From Crotalaria pallida (Eukaryota; Streptophyta; Magnoliopsida; Fabales; Fabaceae): a DNA stretch of 64,000 nt. A program made the position numbers and the translations under genes. The notes under the pieces were generated by a model that was given only the letters and a program-made list of their open reading frames with translations, ran no database searches and was not told the DNA's origin. The first letter of the stretch is position 1, and each line of letters opens with the position of its first letter. Below, in pieces: positions 50,064 to 63,428 of the stretch. The stretch covers positions 6,820,001 to 6,884,000 of the forward strand of contig CM075653.1 in assembly GCA_037953625.1 (NCBI GenBank), given 5' to 3'.

Positions 50064-51415
50064 ACATTAACTACATAGTTTAAGATTACTTTGTTTATCA
50101 TATTCCACTGTCCTACTTAAAGTAACCAATATTTTCTATACTAATGTCATAATATTTTAGCCAAAGTAAACAACGTAGATTATTTTTGAATTTTGACCAA
50201 TAAAACTAATTTAAAGCATAGACAATCTATTGCAAAAATACCAATCGTGGAAGAAGGGTGTGAGCTTCGACTTCAATTAGATTTTGGGTAATTTTGATCT
50301 TGAAGATTTAGGTACCCGAGCCTTCATGACATGTGGTATTGCACTATCTGAAAAGTGAAAACCAATAGCAAAAGATATTATTATACCATGGGTGAGGAAA
50401 TCAAATTAACGAGGAACAACTATATTTGAGACATTGTCTCATCTCATTCATACCGGAAGAAATTTCATTTAAGTTTATGAAAATTATGATTTATGAAATT
50501 TAATTCACTAATTTGAAGCAAGCTCGTAGTATAGTCAAGAACATTCACGATACACTAGGCTTCCTCAATCTTTCCTCTAGAAAAAGGATGCTAGCTTTGT
50601 GTATTACTCTAAATCCATTAAGGTTATTTGACACTTGTTGCTTCTTGAGTAGAGAAAAGACTTCATCTGCAAAAAGTATGAAGAGATAAGGTGACAAGGA
50701 ATCACCTTGGTGGAGTCATCTTTGAGAAGAGAACTGATATAAGAAAAAAGGCATTTCATCAACACTTGGACTGCCTAGAGCATAATGAGGCAAAAAACCA
50801 ACAATCTTATTCTCCATCCTAGATACAAAAGCTGAAAAGCAAGTTCAAGACGGGAAAAATCTTTATCAACCTCTATGCAGTCCTGCACCATGGCTCCAAA
50901 GTGGGTTTGGTTTGCCTCATTCTTCTTCCATGCATTAAACTAATCCACAGTGCCAAAAATCCTCCATCCAAATCCTCACACAACCATGCCAAAACCATGA
51001 GCCTCAGTGCCCTTATACACTGAAACATCTATAAAAGCCTTAAAATCACTGCTCTTATATGAAACATTTGTGTATTTATGTGAAACTAACATCAAAAAAC
51101 TCCAATACTCAATGCAAATACTTTCTATTTTTACTATTCATAACAATGCATCACATTGCCTATCATAAAGACCTTTATGCCAGGAGCTAGCTCAAGTCAA
51201 GGCTAGCATTATCTTTCCCCCATAGGTATCTATACTTCAGATTGTCTTTGCAATAACTTTAATTTGATTGATTAAATTATTTTCAAAATAATAATTAATA
51301 TTGTTTACTTCAACTCATATATCATAATATCAGTAGAGAAAGGATTGCTTGCCTCATGTAGGACAGTGGAATATGATAAACAAAGTAATCTTAAACTATG
51401 TAGTTAATGTCTCTC
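50064..51415 (+). repeat. TIR unit B9
   Basis: B-type unit (aaatcaaattaacg, ctgcaaaaag). Junction to C11 is widened to gtc-tctc-gac. RT fragment on the minus strand is at about 50555-50940. Confidence 0.88.
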
Positions 51416-51997
51416 GACATTAACTACATAGTTTAAGATTACTTTGTTTATCATATTCCACTGTCCTACTTAAAGCAACCAATATTTTCTCTGCTAATGT
51501 CATAATATTTTAGCCAAAGTAAAAAACATAGATTATTTTTGAATTTTTACCAATAAAACTAATTTAAAGCATAGACAATCTATTGCAAAAATACCAATTA
51601 TGGAAGAAGGATGTGAGCTTCGACTTCAGTTAGCTTTTGGATCTCAAACATTGAGGTACACCAGCCTTCATGACATGCTATGTTGCACTATCTGAAAAGT
51701 GAAAACAATTATAGAAAGTGAATTTTTTATTAGAATTATTTACATAACTAGTAAATATTTAATTAATTATTTTTTTATTAGATTGATAATGGTTGAATAT
51801 GAAAAATTATAGTTAACCTCAAAATTTAAACTATTTGATTGAAAAGATTATATTAGAATAAATATGGAATTATTAAGATTCATTTATTGACATGAACTAA
51901 CATTAATCATAGAATTTTCTCTTTTTAACCAAATAAGAATTGAATTTGTTAATTTTTAACCAAATAAGTAATCTTAAACTATGTAGTTAATGTCCTC
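51416..51997 (+). repeat. TIR unit C11 (short type)
   Basis: Typical C unit. The following A10 tip has substitutions (gacaataactatattg). Confidence 0.9.
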
Positions 51998-53345
51998 GAC
52001 AATAACTATATTGTTTAAGATTACTTTGTTTATCATATTCCACTGTCCTACTTAAAACAACCAATATTTTCTCTACTAATGTCATAATATTTTAGCTCAA
52101 GTAAACAACATAGATTATTATTGAATTTTGACCAATAAAACTAATTTAAAGCATAGACAATCTATTGCAAAAATACCAATCGTGGAAGAAGGGTGTGAGC
52201 TTCGACTTCAATTAGCTTTTGGGTAATTTTGATCTTGAAGATTTAGGTACCCGAGCCTTCATGGCATGTGGTATTGCACTGTCTGAAAAGTGAAAACCAA
52301 TAGCAAAAGAATTTATTATACCATGGGTGAGGAAATCAATCTAATGAGGAACAACGATATTTGAGACATTGTCTCATCTCATTCATACCGGAAGAAATTT
52401 CATTTAAGCTTATGAAAATTATGATTTATGAAATTTAATTCACTAATTTGAAGCAAGCTCGTAGTATAGTCAAGAACATTCACGATACACTAGGCTTCCT
52501 CAATCTTTCCTCTAGAAAAAGGATGCTAGCTTTGTGTATTACTCTAAATCCATTAAGGTTATTTGACACTTGTTGCTTCTTGAGTAGAGAAACGACTTCA
52601 TCTGCACAAAGTATGAAGAGATAAGGTGACAAGGAATCACCTTGGTGGAGTCATCTTTGAGAAGAGAAATGATATAAGAAAAAAGGCATTTCATCAAGAC
52701 TTGGACTGCCTAGAGCATAATGAGGCAAAAAACCAACAATCTTATTCTCCATCCTAGATACAAAAGCTGAAAAGCAAGTTCAAGACGGGAAAAATCTTTA
52801 TGAACCTCTATGCAGTCCTGCACCATGGCTCCAAAGTGGGTTTGGTTTGCCTCATTCTTCTTCCATGCATTAAACTAATCCACAGTGCCAAAAATCCTCC
52901 ATCCAAATCCTCACACAACCATGCCAAAACCATGAGCCTCAATGCCCTTATACACTGAAACATCTATAAAAGCCTTAAAATCACTGCTCTTATATGAAAC
53001 ATTTGTGTATTTAAGTTAAACTAACATCCAAAAACTCCAATACTCAATGCAAATACTTTCTATTTTTACTATTCATAACATTGCATCACATTGCCTATCA
53101 TAAAGACCTTTATGCCAAAAGCTAGCTCAAGTCAAGGCTAGCATTATCTTTCCCCCATAGGTATCTATACTTCAGATTGTCTTTGCAATAACTTTAATTT
53201 GATTGATTAAATTATTTTCAAAATAATAATTAATATTGTTTACTTCAACTCATATATCATAATATCAGTAGAGAAAGGATTGCTTGCCTCATGTAGGACA
53301 ATGGAATATGATAAACAAAGTAATCTTAAACTATGTAGTTAATGT
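51998..53345 (+). repeat. TIR unit A10
   Basis: A-type unit with a six-A run instead of seven. Joint gtgacatt. RT fragment on the minus strand is at about 52490-52875. Confidence 0.88.
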
Positions 53346-54695
53346 GACATTAACTACATAGTTTAAGATTACTTTGTTTATCATATTCCACTGTCCTACT
53401 TAAAGCAACCAATATTTTCTCTACTAATGTCATAATATTTTAGCCAAAGTAAACAACATAGATTATTTTTGAATTTTGACCAATAAAACTAATTTAAAGC
53501 ATAGACAATCTATTGCAAAAATACCTATCGTGGAAGAAGGGTGTGAGCTTCGACTTCAATTAGCTTTTGGGTAATTTTGATCTTGAAGATTTAGGTACCC
53601 GAGCCTTCATGGCATGTGGTATTGCACTGTCTGAAAAGTGAAAATCAATAGCAAAAGAATTTATTATACCATGGGTGAGGAAATCAATCTAATGAGGAAC
53701 AACGATATTTGAGACATTGTCTCATCTCATTCATACCGGAAGAAATTTCATTTAAGCTTATGAAAATTATGATTTATGAAATTTAATTCACTAATTTGAA
53801 GCAAGCTCGTAGTATAGTCAAGAACATTCACGATACACTAGGCTTCCTCAATCTTTCCTCTAGAAAAAGGATGCTAGCTTTGTGTATTACTCTAAATCCA
53901 TTAAGGTTATTTGACACTTGTTGCTTCTTGAGTAGAGAAAAGACTTCATCTGCACAAAGTATGAAGAGATAAGGTGACAAGGAATCACCTTGGTGGAGTC
54001 ATCTTTGAGAAGAGAAATGATATAAGAAAAAAGGCATTTCATCAAGACTTGGACTGCCTAGAGCATAATGAGGCAAAAAAACCAACAATCTTATTCTCCA
54101 TCCTAGATACAAAATCTGAAAAGCAAGTTCAAGACGGGAAAAATCTTTATCAACCTCTATGCAGTCCTGCACCATGGCTCCAAAGTGGGTTTGGTTTGCC
54201 TCATTCTTCTTCCATGCATTAAACAAATCCATAGTGCCAAAAATCCTCCATCCAAATCCTCACACAACCATGCCAAAACCATGAGCCTCAATGCCCTTAT
54301 ACACTGAAACATCTATAAAAGCCTTAAAATCACTGCTCTTATATGAAACATTTGTGTATTTATGTTAAACTAACATCCAAAAACTCCAATACTCAATGCA
54401 AATACTTTCTATTTTTACTATTCATAACAGTGCATCACATTGCCTATCATAAAGACCTTTATGCCAAAAGCTAGCTCAAGTCAAGGCTAGCATTATCTTT
54501 CCCCCATAGGTATCTATACTTCAGGTTGTCTTTGCAATAACTTTAATTTGATTGATTAAATTATTTTCAAAATAATAATTAATATTGTTTACTTCAACTC
54601 ATATATCATAATATCAGTAGAGAAAGGATTGCTTGCCTCATGTAGGACAATGGAATATGATAAACAAAGTAATCTTAAACTATGTAGTTAATGTC
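53346..54695 (+). repeat. TIR unit A11 (second A in a row)
   Basis: A-type unit that follows A10 directly, giving C-A-A-B. Joint gtcacatt. Confidence 0.88.
53845..54232 (-). pseudogene. LINE RT fragment with longest open 5' part (unit A11)
   Basis: Here the upstream frame (53999-54232, minus) is open from MDLFNAWKKNEANQTHFGAM through DKDFSRLELAF to HFSSQR and the shared TGA, then LHQGDSLSPYLFILCADE continues in the same frame. This shows that the two halves belong to one original reading frame. The THFGAM..DKDFSRLELAF part resembles the LINE RT region before and at motif A, with the catalytic Asp lost. Non-functional remnant. Confidence 0.7.
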
Positions 54696-56045
54696 ACATT
54701 AACTACATAGTTTTAGATTACTTTGTTTATCATATTCCACTGTCTTACTTAAAGCAACCAATATTTTCTCTACTAATGTCATAATATTTTAGCCAAAGTA
54801 AACAACATAGATTATTTTTGAATTTTGACCAATAAAACTAATTTAAAGCATAGACAATCTATTGCAAAAATACCAATCGTGGAAGAAGGGTGTGAGCTTC
54901 GACTTCAATTAGCTTTTGGGTAATTTTGATCTTGAAGATTTAGGTACCCGAGCCTTCATGACATATGGTATTGCACTGTCTGAATAGTGAAAACCAATAG
55001 CAAAAGAATTTATTATACCATGGGTGAGGAAATCAAATTAATGAGGAACAACTATATTTGAGACATTGTCTCATCTCATTCATACCGGAAGAAATTTCAT
55101 TTAAGCTTATGAAAATTATGATTTATGAAATTTAATTCACTAATTTGAAGCAAGCTCGTAGTATAGTCAAGAACATTCACGATACACTAGGCTTCCTCAA
55201 TCTTTCCTCTAGAAAAAGGATGCTAGCTTTGTGTATTACTCTAAATCCATTAAGGTTATTTGACACTTGTTGCTTCTTGAGTAGAGAAAAGACTTCATCT
55301 GCAAAAAGTATGAAGATATAAGGTGACAAGGAATCACCTTGGTGGAGTCATCTTTGAGAAGAGAACTGATATAAGAAAAAAGGCATTTCATCAAGACTTG
55401 GACTGCCTAGAGCATAATGAGGCAAAAAACCAACAATCTTATTCTCCATCCTAGATACAAAAGCTGAAAAGCAAGTTCAAGACGGGAAAAATCTTTATCA
55501 ACCTCTATGCAGTCCTGCACCATGGCTCCAAAGTGGGTTTGGTTTGCCTCATTCTTCTTTCATGCATTAAACAAATCCACAGTGCCAAAAATCCTCCATC
55601 CAAATCCTCACACAACCATGACAAAACCATGAGCCTCAGTGCCCTTATACACTGAAACATCTATAAAAGCCTTAAAATCACTGCTCTTATATGATACATT
55701 TGTGTATTTATGTGAAACTGACATCAAAAAACTCCAATACTCAATGCAAATACTTTCTATTTTTACTATTCATAACAATGCATCACATTGCCTATCATAA
55801 AGACCTTTATGCCAGAAGCTAGCTCAAGTCAAGGCTAGCATTATCTTTCCCCCATAGGTATCTATACTTCAGATTGTCTTTGCAATAACTTTAATTTGAT
55901 TGATTAAATTATTTTCAAAATAATAATTAATATTGTTTACTTCAACTCATATATCATAATATCAGTAGAGAAAGGATTGCTTGCCTCATGTAGGACAGTG
56001 GTATATGATAAACAAAGTAATCTTAAACTATGTAGTTAATGTCTC
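54696..56045 (+). repeat. TIR unit B10
   Basis: B-type unit. RT fragment on the minus strand is at about 55190-55570. Joint gtc-tc-gac. Confidence 0.88.
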
Positions 56046-56627
56046 GACATTAACTACATAGTTTAAGATTACTTTGTTTATCATATTCCACTGTCCTACT
56101 TCAAGCAACCAATATTTTCTCTACTAATGTCATAATATTTTAGCCAAAGTAAAAAACATAGATTATTTTTGAATTTTGACCAATGAAACTAATTTAAAGC
56201 ATAGACAATCTATTGCAAAAATACCAATCATGGAAGATGGATGTGAGCTTCGACTTCAGTTAGCTTTTGGGTCTCAAACATTGAGGTACACCAGCCTTCA
56301 TGACATGCTGTGTTGCACTATATGAAAAGTGAAAACAATTATAGAAAGTGAATTTTTTATTAGAATTATTTACATAACTAGTAAATATTTAATTAATTAT
56401 TTTTTTATTAGATTGATAATGGTTGAATATGAAAAATTATAGTTAACCTCAAAATTTAAACAATTTGATTGAAAAGATTATATTAGAATAAATATGGAAT
56501 TATTAAGATTCATTTATTGACATGAACTAACATTAATCATAGAATTTTCTCTTTTTAACCAAATAAGAATTGAATTTGTTAATTTTTAACCAAATAAGTA
56601 ATCTTAAACTATGTAGTTAATGTCCTC
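56046..56627 (+). repeat. TIR unit C12 (short type)
   Basis: Typical C unit. Right joint gtc-ctc-gac. Confidence 0.9.
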
Positions 56628-57919
56628 GACATTAACTACATAGTTTAAGATTACTTGATTTATCATATTCCTCTGTCGTACTTAAAGCAACCAATATTTT
56701 CTCTACTAATGTCATCATATTTTAGCCAAAGTAAACAACATAGATTATTTTTGAATTTTGACCAATAAAACTAATTTAAAGCATAGACAATCTATTGCAA
56801 AAATACCAATCGTGGAAGAAGGGTGTGAGCTTCGACTTCAATTAGCTTTTGGGTAATTTTGATCTTGAAGATTTAGGTACCCGAGCCTTCATGGCATGTG
56901 GTATTGCACTGTCTGAAAAGTGAAAACCAATAGCAAAAGAATTTATTATACCATGGGTGAGGAAATCAATCTAATGAGGAACAACGATATTTGAGACATT
57001 GTCTCATCTCATTCATACCGGAAGAAATTTCATTTAAGCTTATGAAAATTATGATTTATGAAATTTAATTCACTAATTTGAAGCAAGCTCGTAGTATAGT
57101 CAAGAACATTCACGATACACTAGGCTTCCTCAATCTTTCCTCTAGAAAAAGGATGCTAGCTTTGTTTATTACTCTAAATCCATTAAGGTTATTTGACATT
57201 TGTTGCTTCTTGAGTAGAGAAAAGACTTCATCTGCACAAAGTATGAAGAGATAAGGTGACAAGGAATCACCTTGTTGGAGTCATCTTTGAGAAGAGAATT
57301 GATATAAGAAAAAAGGCATTTCATCAAGACTTGGACTGCCTAGAGCATAATGAGGCAAAAAAACTAACAATCTTATTCTCCATCCAAGATACAAAAGCTG
57401 AAAAGCAAGTTCAAGACGGGAAAAATCTTTATCAACCTCTATGCAGTCCTGCACCATGGCTCCAAAGTGGGTTTGGTTTTCCTCATTCTTCTTCCATGCA
57501 TTAAACTAATCCACAGTGCCAAAAATCCTCCATCCAAATCCTCACACAACCATGCCAAAACCATGAGCCTCAATGCCCTTATACACTGAAACATCTATAA
57601 AAGCCTTAAAATCACTGCTCTTATATGAAACATTTGTGTATTTATGTTAAACTAACATCCAAAAACTCCAATACTCAATGCAAATACTTTCTATTTTTAC
57701 TATTCATAACAGTGCATCACATTGCCTATCATAAAGACCTTTATGCCAAAAGCTAGCTCAAGTCAAGGCTAGCATTATCTTTCCCCCATAGGTATCTATA
57801 CTTCAAATTGTCTTTGCAATAACTTTAATTTGATTCATTAAATTATTTTCAAAATAATAATTAATATTGTGTACTTCAACTCAAATATCATAATATCAGT
57901 AGAGAAAGGATTGTTTGCC
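56628..57919 (+). repeat. TIR unit A12 (3' tip deleted)
   Basis: A-type unit in which the last ~55 bp of 3' TIR are gone (ggattgtttgcc joined to acattaac). RT fragment on the minus strand is at about 57122-57506. Confidence 0.9.
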
Positions 57920-59209
57920 ACATTAACTACATAGTTTAAGATTACTTTGTTTATCATATTCCACTGTCCTACTTAAAGCAACCAATATTTTCTCTACTAA
58001 TGTCATAATATTTTAGCCAAAGTAAACAACATAGATTATTTTTGAATTTTGACCAATAAAACTAATTTAAAGCATAGACAATCTATTGCAAAAATACCAA
58101 TCGTGAAGAAGGGTGTGAGCTTCGACTTCAATTAGCTTTTGGGTAATTTTGATCTTGAAGATTTAGTTACCCGAGCCTTCATGACATGTGGTATTGCACT
58201 GTCTGAAAAGTGAAAACCAATAGCAAAAGAATTTATTATACCATGGGTGAGGAAATCAAATTAATGAGGAACAACTATATTTGAGACATTGTCTCATCTC
58301 ATTCATACCAGAAGAAATTTCATTTAAGCTTATGAAAATTATGATTTATGAAATTTAATTCACTAATTTGAAGCAAGCTCGTAGTATAGTCAAGAACATT
58401 CACCATACACTAGGCTTCCTCAATCTTTCCTCTAGAAAAAGGATGCTAGCTTTGTGTATTACTCTAAATCCATTAATGTTATTTGATACTTGTTGCTTCT
58501 TGAGTAGAGAAAAGACTTCATCTGCACAAAGTATGAAGAGATAAGGTGACAAGGAATCACCTTGGTGGAGTCATCTTTGAGAAGAGAATTGATATAAGAA
58601 AAAAGGCATTTCATCAAGACTTGGACTGCCTAGAGCATAATGAGGCAAAAAAACTAACAATCTTATTCTCCATCCAAGATACAAAAGCTGAAAAGCAAGT
58701 TCAAGACGGGAAAAATCTTTATCAACCTCTATGCAGTCCTGCACCATGGCTCCAAAGTGGGTTTGGTTTTCCTCATTCTTCTTCCATGCATTAAACTAAT
58801 CCACAGTGCCAAAAATCCTCCATCCAAATCCTCACACAACCATGCCAAAACCATGAGCCTCAATGCCCTTATACACTGAAACATCTATAAAAGCCTTAAA
58901 ATCACTGCTCTTATATGAAACATTTGTGTATTTATGTTAAACTAACATCCAAAAACTCCAATACTCAATGCAAATACTTTCTATTTTTACTATTCATAAC
59001 AGTGCATCACATTGCCTATCATAAAGACCTTTATGCCAAAAGCTAGCTCAAGTCAAGGCTAGCATTATCTTTCCCCCATAGGTATCTATACTTCAAATTG
59101 TCTTTGCAATAACTTTAATTTGATTCATTAAATTATTTTCAAAATAATAATTAATATTGTTTACTTCAACTCAAATATCATAATATCAGTAGAGAAAGGA
59201 TTGTTTGCC
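57920..59209 (+). repeat. TIR unit A13 (copy of the tip-deleted form)
   Basis: 1290 bp, ending in the same deleted joint as A12 and sharing its right-half variants (catccaagatac, tttggttttcctc). It is a recent tandem copy. RT fragment on the minus strand is at about 58412-58796. Confidence 0.9.
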
Positions 59210-60565
59210 ACATTAACTACATAGTTTAAGATTACTTTGTTTATCATATTCCACTGTCCTACTTAAAGCAACCAATATTTTCTCTACTAATGTCATAATA
59301 TTTTAGCCAAAGTAAACAACATAGATTATTTTTGAATTTTGACCAATAAAACTAATTTAAAGCATAGACAATCTATTGCAAAAATACCAATCGTGAAGAA
59401 GGGTGTGAGCTTCGACTTCAATTAGCTTTTGGGTAATTTTGATCTTGAAGATTTAGTTACCCGAGCCTTCATGACATGTGGTATTGCACTGTCTGAAAAG
59501 TGAAAACCAATAGCAAAAGAATTTATTATACCATGGGTGAGGAAATCAAATTAATGAGGAACAACTATATTTGAGACATTGTCTCATCTCATTCATACCA
59601 GAAGAAATTTCATTTAAGCTTATGAAAATTATGATTTATGAAATTTAATTCACTAATTTGAAGCAAGCTCGTAGTATAGTCAAGAACATTCACCATACAC
59701 TAGGCTTCCTCAATCTTTCCTCTAGAAAAAGGATGCTAGCTTTGTGTATTACTCTAAATCCATTAATGTTATTTGATACTTGTTGCTTCTTGAGTAGAGA
59801 AAAGACTTCATCTGCAAAAAGTATGAAGAGATAAGGTGACAAGGAATCACCTTGGTGGAGTCATCTTTGAGAAGAGAACTGATATAAGAAAAAAGGCATT
59901 TCATCAAGACTTGGACTGCCTAGAGCATAATGAGGCAAAAAACCAACAATCTTATTCTCCATTCTAGATACAAAAGCTGAAAAGCAAGTTCAAGACGGGA
60001 AAAATCTTTATCAACCTCTATGCAGTCCTGCACCATGGCTCCAAAGTGGGTTTGGTTTGCCTCATTCTTCTTCCATGCATTAAACAAATCCACAGTGCCA
60101 AAAATCCTCCATCCAAATCCTCACACAACCATGCCAAAACCATGAGCCTCAGTGCCCTTATACACTGAAACATCTATAAAAGCCTTAAAATCACTGCTCT
60201 TATATGAAACATTTGTGTATTTATGTGAAACTAACATAAAAAAACTCCAATACTCAATGCAAATACTTTCTATTTTTACTATTCATAACAATGCATCACA
60301 TTGCCTATCATAAAGACCTTTATGCCAAAAGCTAGCTCAAGTCAAGGCTAGCATTATCTTTCCCCCATAGGTATCGTCTATACTTCAGATTGTCTTTGCA
60401 ATAACTTTAATTTGATTGATTAAATTATTTTCAAAATAATAATTAATATTGTTTACTTCAACTCATATATCATAATATCAGTAGAGAAAGGATTGCTTGC
60501 CTCATGTAGGACAGTGGAATATGATAAACAAAGTAATCTTAAACTATGTAGTTAATGTCGCTCTC
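59210..60565 (+). repeat. TIR unit B11
   Basis: The left half matches A13 (gatacttgttgc, tagttacccg). The right half switches to B markers after about 59810 and regains a full 3' TIR. Widest joint of the window: gtc-gctctc-gac. Confidence 0.88.
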
Positions 60566-61103
60566 GACATTAACTACATAGTTTAAGATTACTTTGTTTA
60601 TCATATTCCACTGTCCTACTTAAAGCAACCAATATTTTCTCTACTAATGTCATAATATTTTAGCCAAAGTAAAAAACATAGATTATTTTTGAATTTTGAC
60701 CAATAAAACTAATTTAAAGCATAGACAATCTATTGCAAAAATACCAATCATGGAAGAAGGATGTGAGCTTCGACTTCAGTTAGCTTTTGGGTCTCAAACA
60801 TTGAGGTACACCAGCCTTCATGACATGCTGTGTTGCACTATCTGAAAAGTGAAAACAATTATAGAAAGTGAATTTTTTATTAGAATTATTTACATAACTA
60901 GTAAATATTTAATTAATTATTTTTTTATTAGATTGATAATGGTTGAATATGAAAAATTATAGTTAACCTCAAAATTTAAACTATTTGATTGAAAAGATTA
61001 TATTAGAATAAATATGGAATTATTAAGATTCATTTATTGACATGAACTAACATTAATCATAGAATTTTCTCTTTTTAACCAAATAAGAATTGAATTTGTT
61101 AAT
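60566..61103 (+). repeat. TIR unit C13, left part, fused to L3
   Basis: Same truncation base as C6 and C8. Confidence 0.88.
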
Positions 61104-62391
61104 ATGGATTTAGAAGATATGCTTTTTAAAAGGAGTTCAATTGTTTCAAAAAAAAAGAATTAAGCATGACATGTCTACTCTCATGTTCAATTCAGATTGA
61201 ATGAGTGTTTAGAAAATTCTCATCCTTTTTATATTTAGAAAGACAAAATTGTAGAGAAAAATACTGAGATGTTGATATTAAAACTATGAACTTGCATCTT
61301 TTTTATCGAAACAAACTTTTAGATAGGTTTCCACACGAAAAGGCGAGAGATCGTTTTTTGGGTTGTTAGTCACCTATATATAAATATTTTTAATTATATA
61401 TGAACATATGAGTTTTGAGTTCAAATCCTATATCAACTTGATATTGATTCAAGTGATACTATACATAGTTCTTTTCTCTTTTACAAAAATCCATGTTCAC
61501 ATAAAATTTTTTTAAAATAATATTTTATTTATTAATTTTTTTATTTTATTTTATTTTTTTTGCGAAGAGTAAGTCCAAAAAATCAATTCACTAAATGGAG
61601 GAGAACTTACCAAAACGCAAACAATTTTAACATTTAATTGAGCAACTAAAAAATATAGAATTTAATTATTAAATTTAAGATTGAAATTAATTTTTTAATC
61701 TAAATTCAAAATACACTCTAAAAATCCAAATGTACAGATTTAATAATTTAAATAGAATTTAAAGATTAAACTTATTTTTAAAAGTAAAATACAAATATAC
61801 CATCTAATTAAAGGAGAAAAAATAAAAAGGCCCATGATGAAAATAATTAAATTTTCCAGAAGAAGCACGCAACTACTTTTTTATTTAAATTTTATAATTT
61901 TATTTTAAATATTTAATTATTTATTATTTTCTGCAGAAAAAAAAGTTCCCAAAAAAGGTGGTTCCAAAAAAAGCATAAGATTACCGAAAAACAAACATAA
62001 AATAATAAGAAAAAACATAGGGGAAAAGAAATATAAAAAGAGTAAAAAAAAGGAAAAAGAAGAAGTCAAATAAAATAAAATAAAAATCCGGATCTGCACA
62101 GATCTAAGGCGTTGATGGTGGTGAGTGCTTCAACATCACGCATAACCAATGATTGTGTAGATCTGGTGGAGCGAGAGAGGCACTTGCTCGTCAAGGACAG
62201 AGAGGATCATCGTTGAAGGCAGCACGCGGTTTGAGATGCGGAGGGATAAATGATTGAGGATGAAAGGGTTTTTAAATGAGTTTCTGGAAAATGAGAACAA
62301 AAAAAAGGAAAAAAAAAATAAAAGGAAAAGGAAAGACGGAGAATGGCATGACAAAGAGAGTGTAATGTTTTGAGAACTGTGTAGAGTAATA

Positions 62392-62485
62392 AAAATTTGA
62401 TTAACGGAAGGCGTGGGATAGTTTATTTATAGTAAAAAATATAGGGTTTGAGGGAATGGGTTTTCCACAAAAAGCCCATGGCCCA
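62392..62485 (-). promoter_or_regulatory. Promoter-like block, L3 copy
   Basis: TATA box at 62424-62431, telo-box at 62442-62449 and Site II motifs at 62473-62478 and 62480-62485, unchanged from L1 and L2. Confidence 0.55.
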
Positions 62486-63026
62486 AAAGGAAAATTTTAA
62501 TTAGTTTTTATTTTTCATTTTGGGGTATGTTTCGGTGTGGCCAAAGTTAATGCACCCAAAACATTTCATTTTTTTATGTCTTCACTATTTTATGATTTTT
62601 TTTATTCGCAATTTAATCAAGATAAACTATGTCATTTCGGAAAACTCTTCACGTAGATTATGAATCTACAAATCTTTTCACTTAAATTTTTTTATATATA
62701 AAAAGATTTTTTTGAAAAATGATTTTCTTATTAAAAAAAATCAAAATTTCATTTTTTATATATTTTTTAAATATTTTTTTACTTTGACTCTCAATAACAT
62801 TTTTTGTTGGCATCTGACATTGACAAATCATATTATTCGGGAAAGCTCTCACTGTCTAGATATTAAATCAACGAAATTTTTAACCTTAAAAACTAATTTT
62901 CAAGTCCAAAGTGATTTTTATTAAACGTGTCAAAAGTCTTGCTTTTACCTTTTCGATATTAGGTGGAAAGGTTACTAAGTTTAGTCTTTACTTGTATTAA
63001 ATTTTCGTGATGGGAATGAAGTTATT

Positions 63027-63390
63027 TGTGACACCCTCGTTTTATATCTTGAAAATAATAAATATTTTCAAATATAGAATACTTGCTATCAAAATTAGGA
63101 CTAGAAAATTTTTCCTCTTTAATTGGTACTTGCCCGATTATAAACACTTTTAATCTAGACGTATAGTTTGAATTCGGCTTCATAATACCTTAATTATGAA
63201 AAGGCTCCCGAGACAATATCTTTCTAATATAATAAAACATTTTCGTAACATTTATTGAAATATATTATTGTCTCTTGAGTTTGATCGAGTGCATAGAATA
63301 TGAACTTACTGCCGAATCCTTTTAAATCAAATCAGAGTATGCGGAAGTAAAAGTAATACTTGTGGGGCACTGCTGAGGTAAATAAAAACG

Positions 63391-63428
<38 letters not shown>

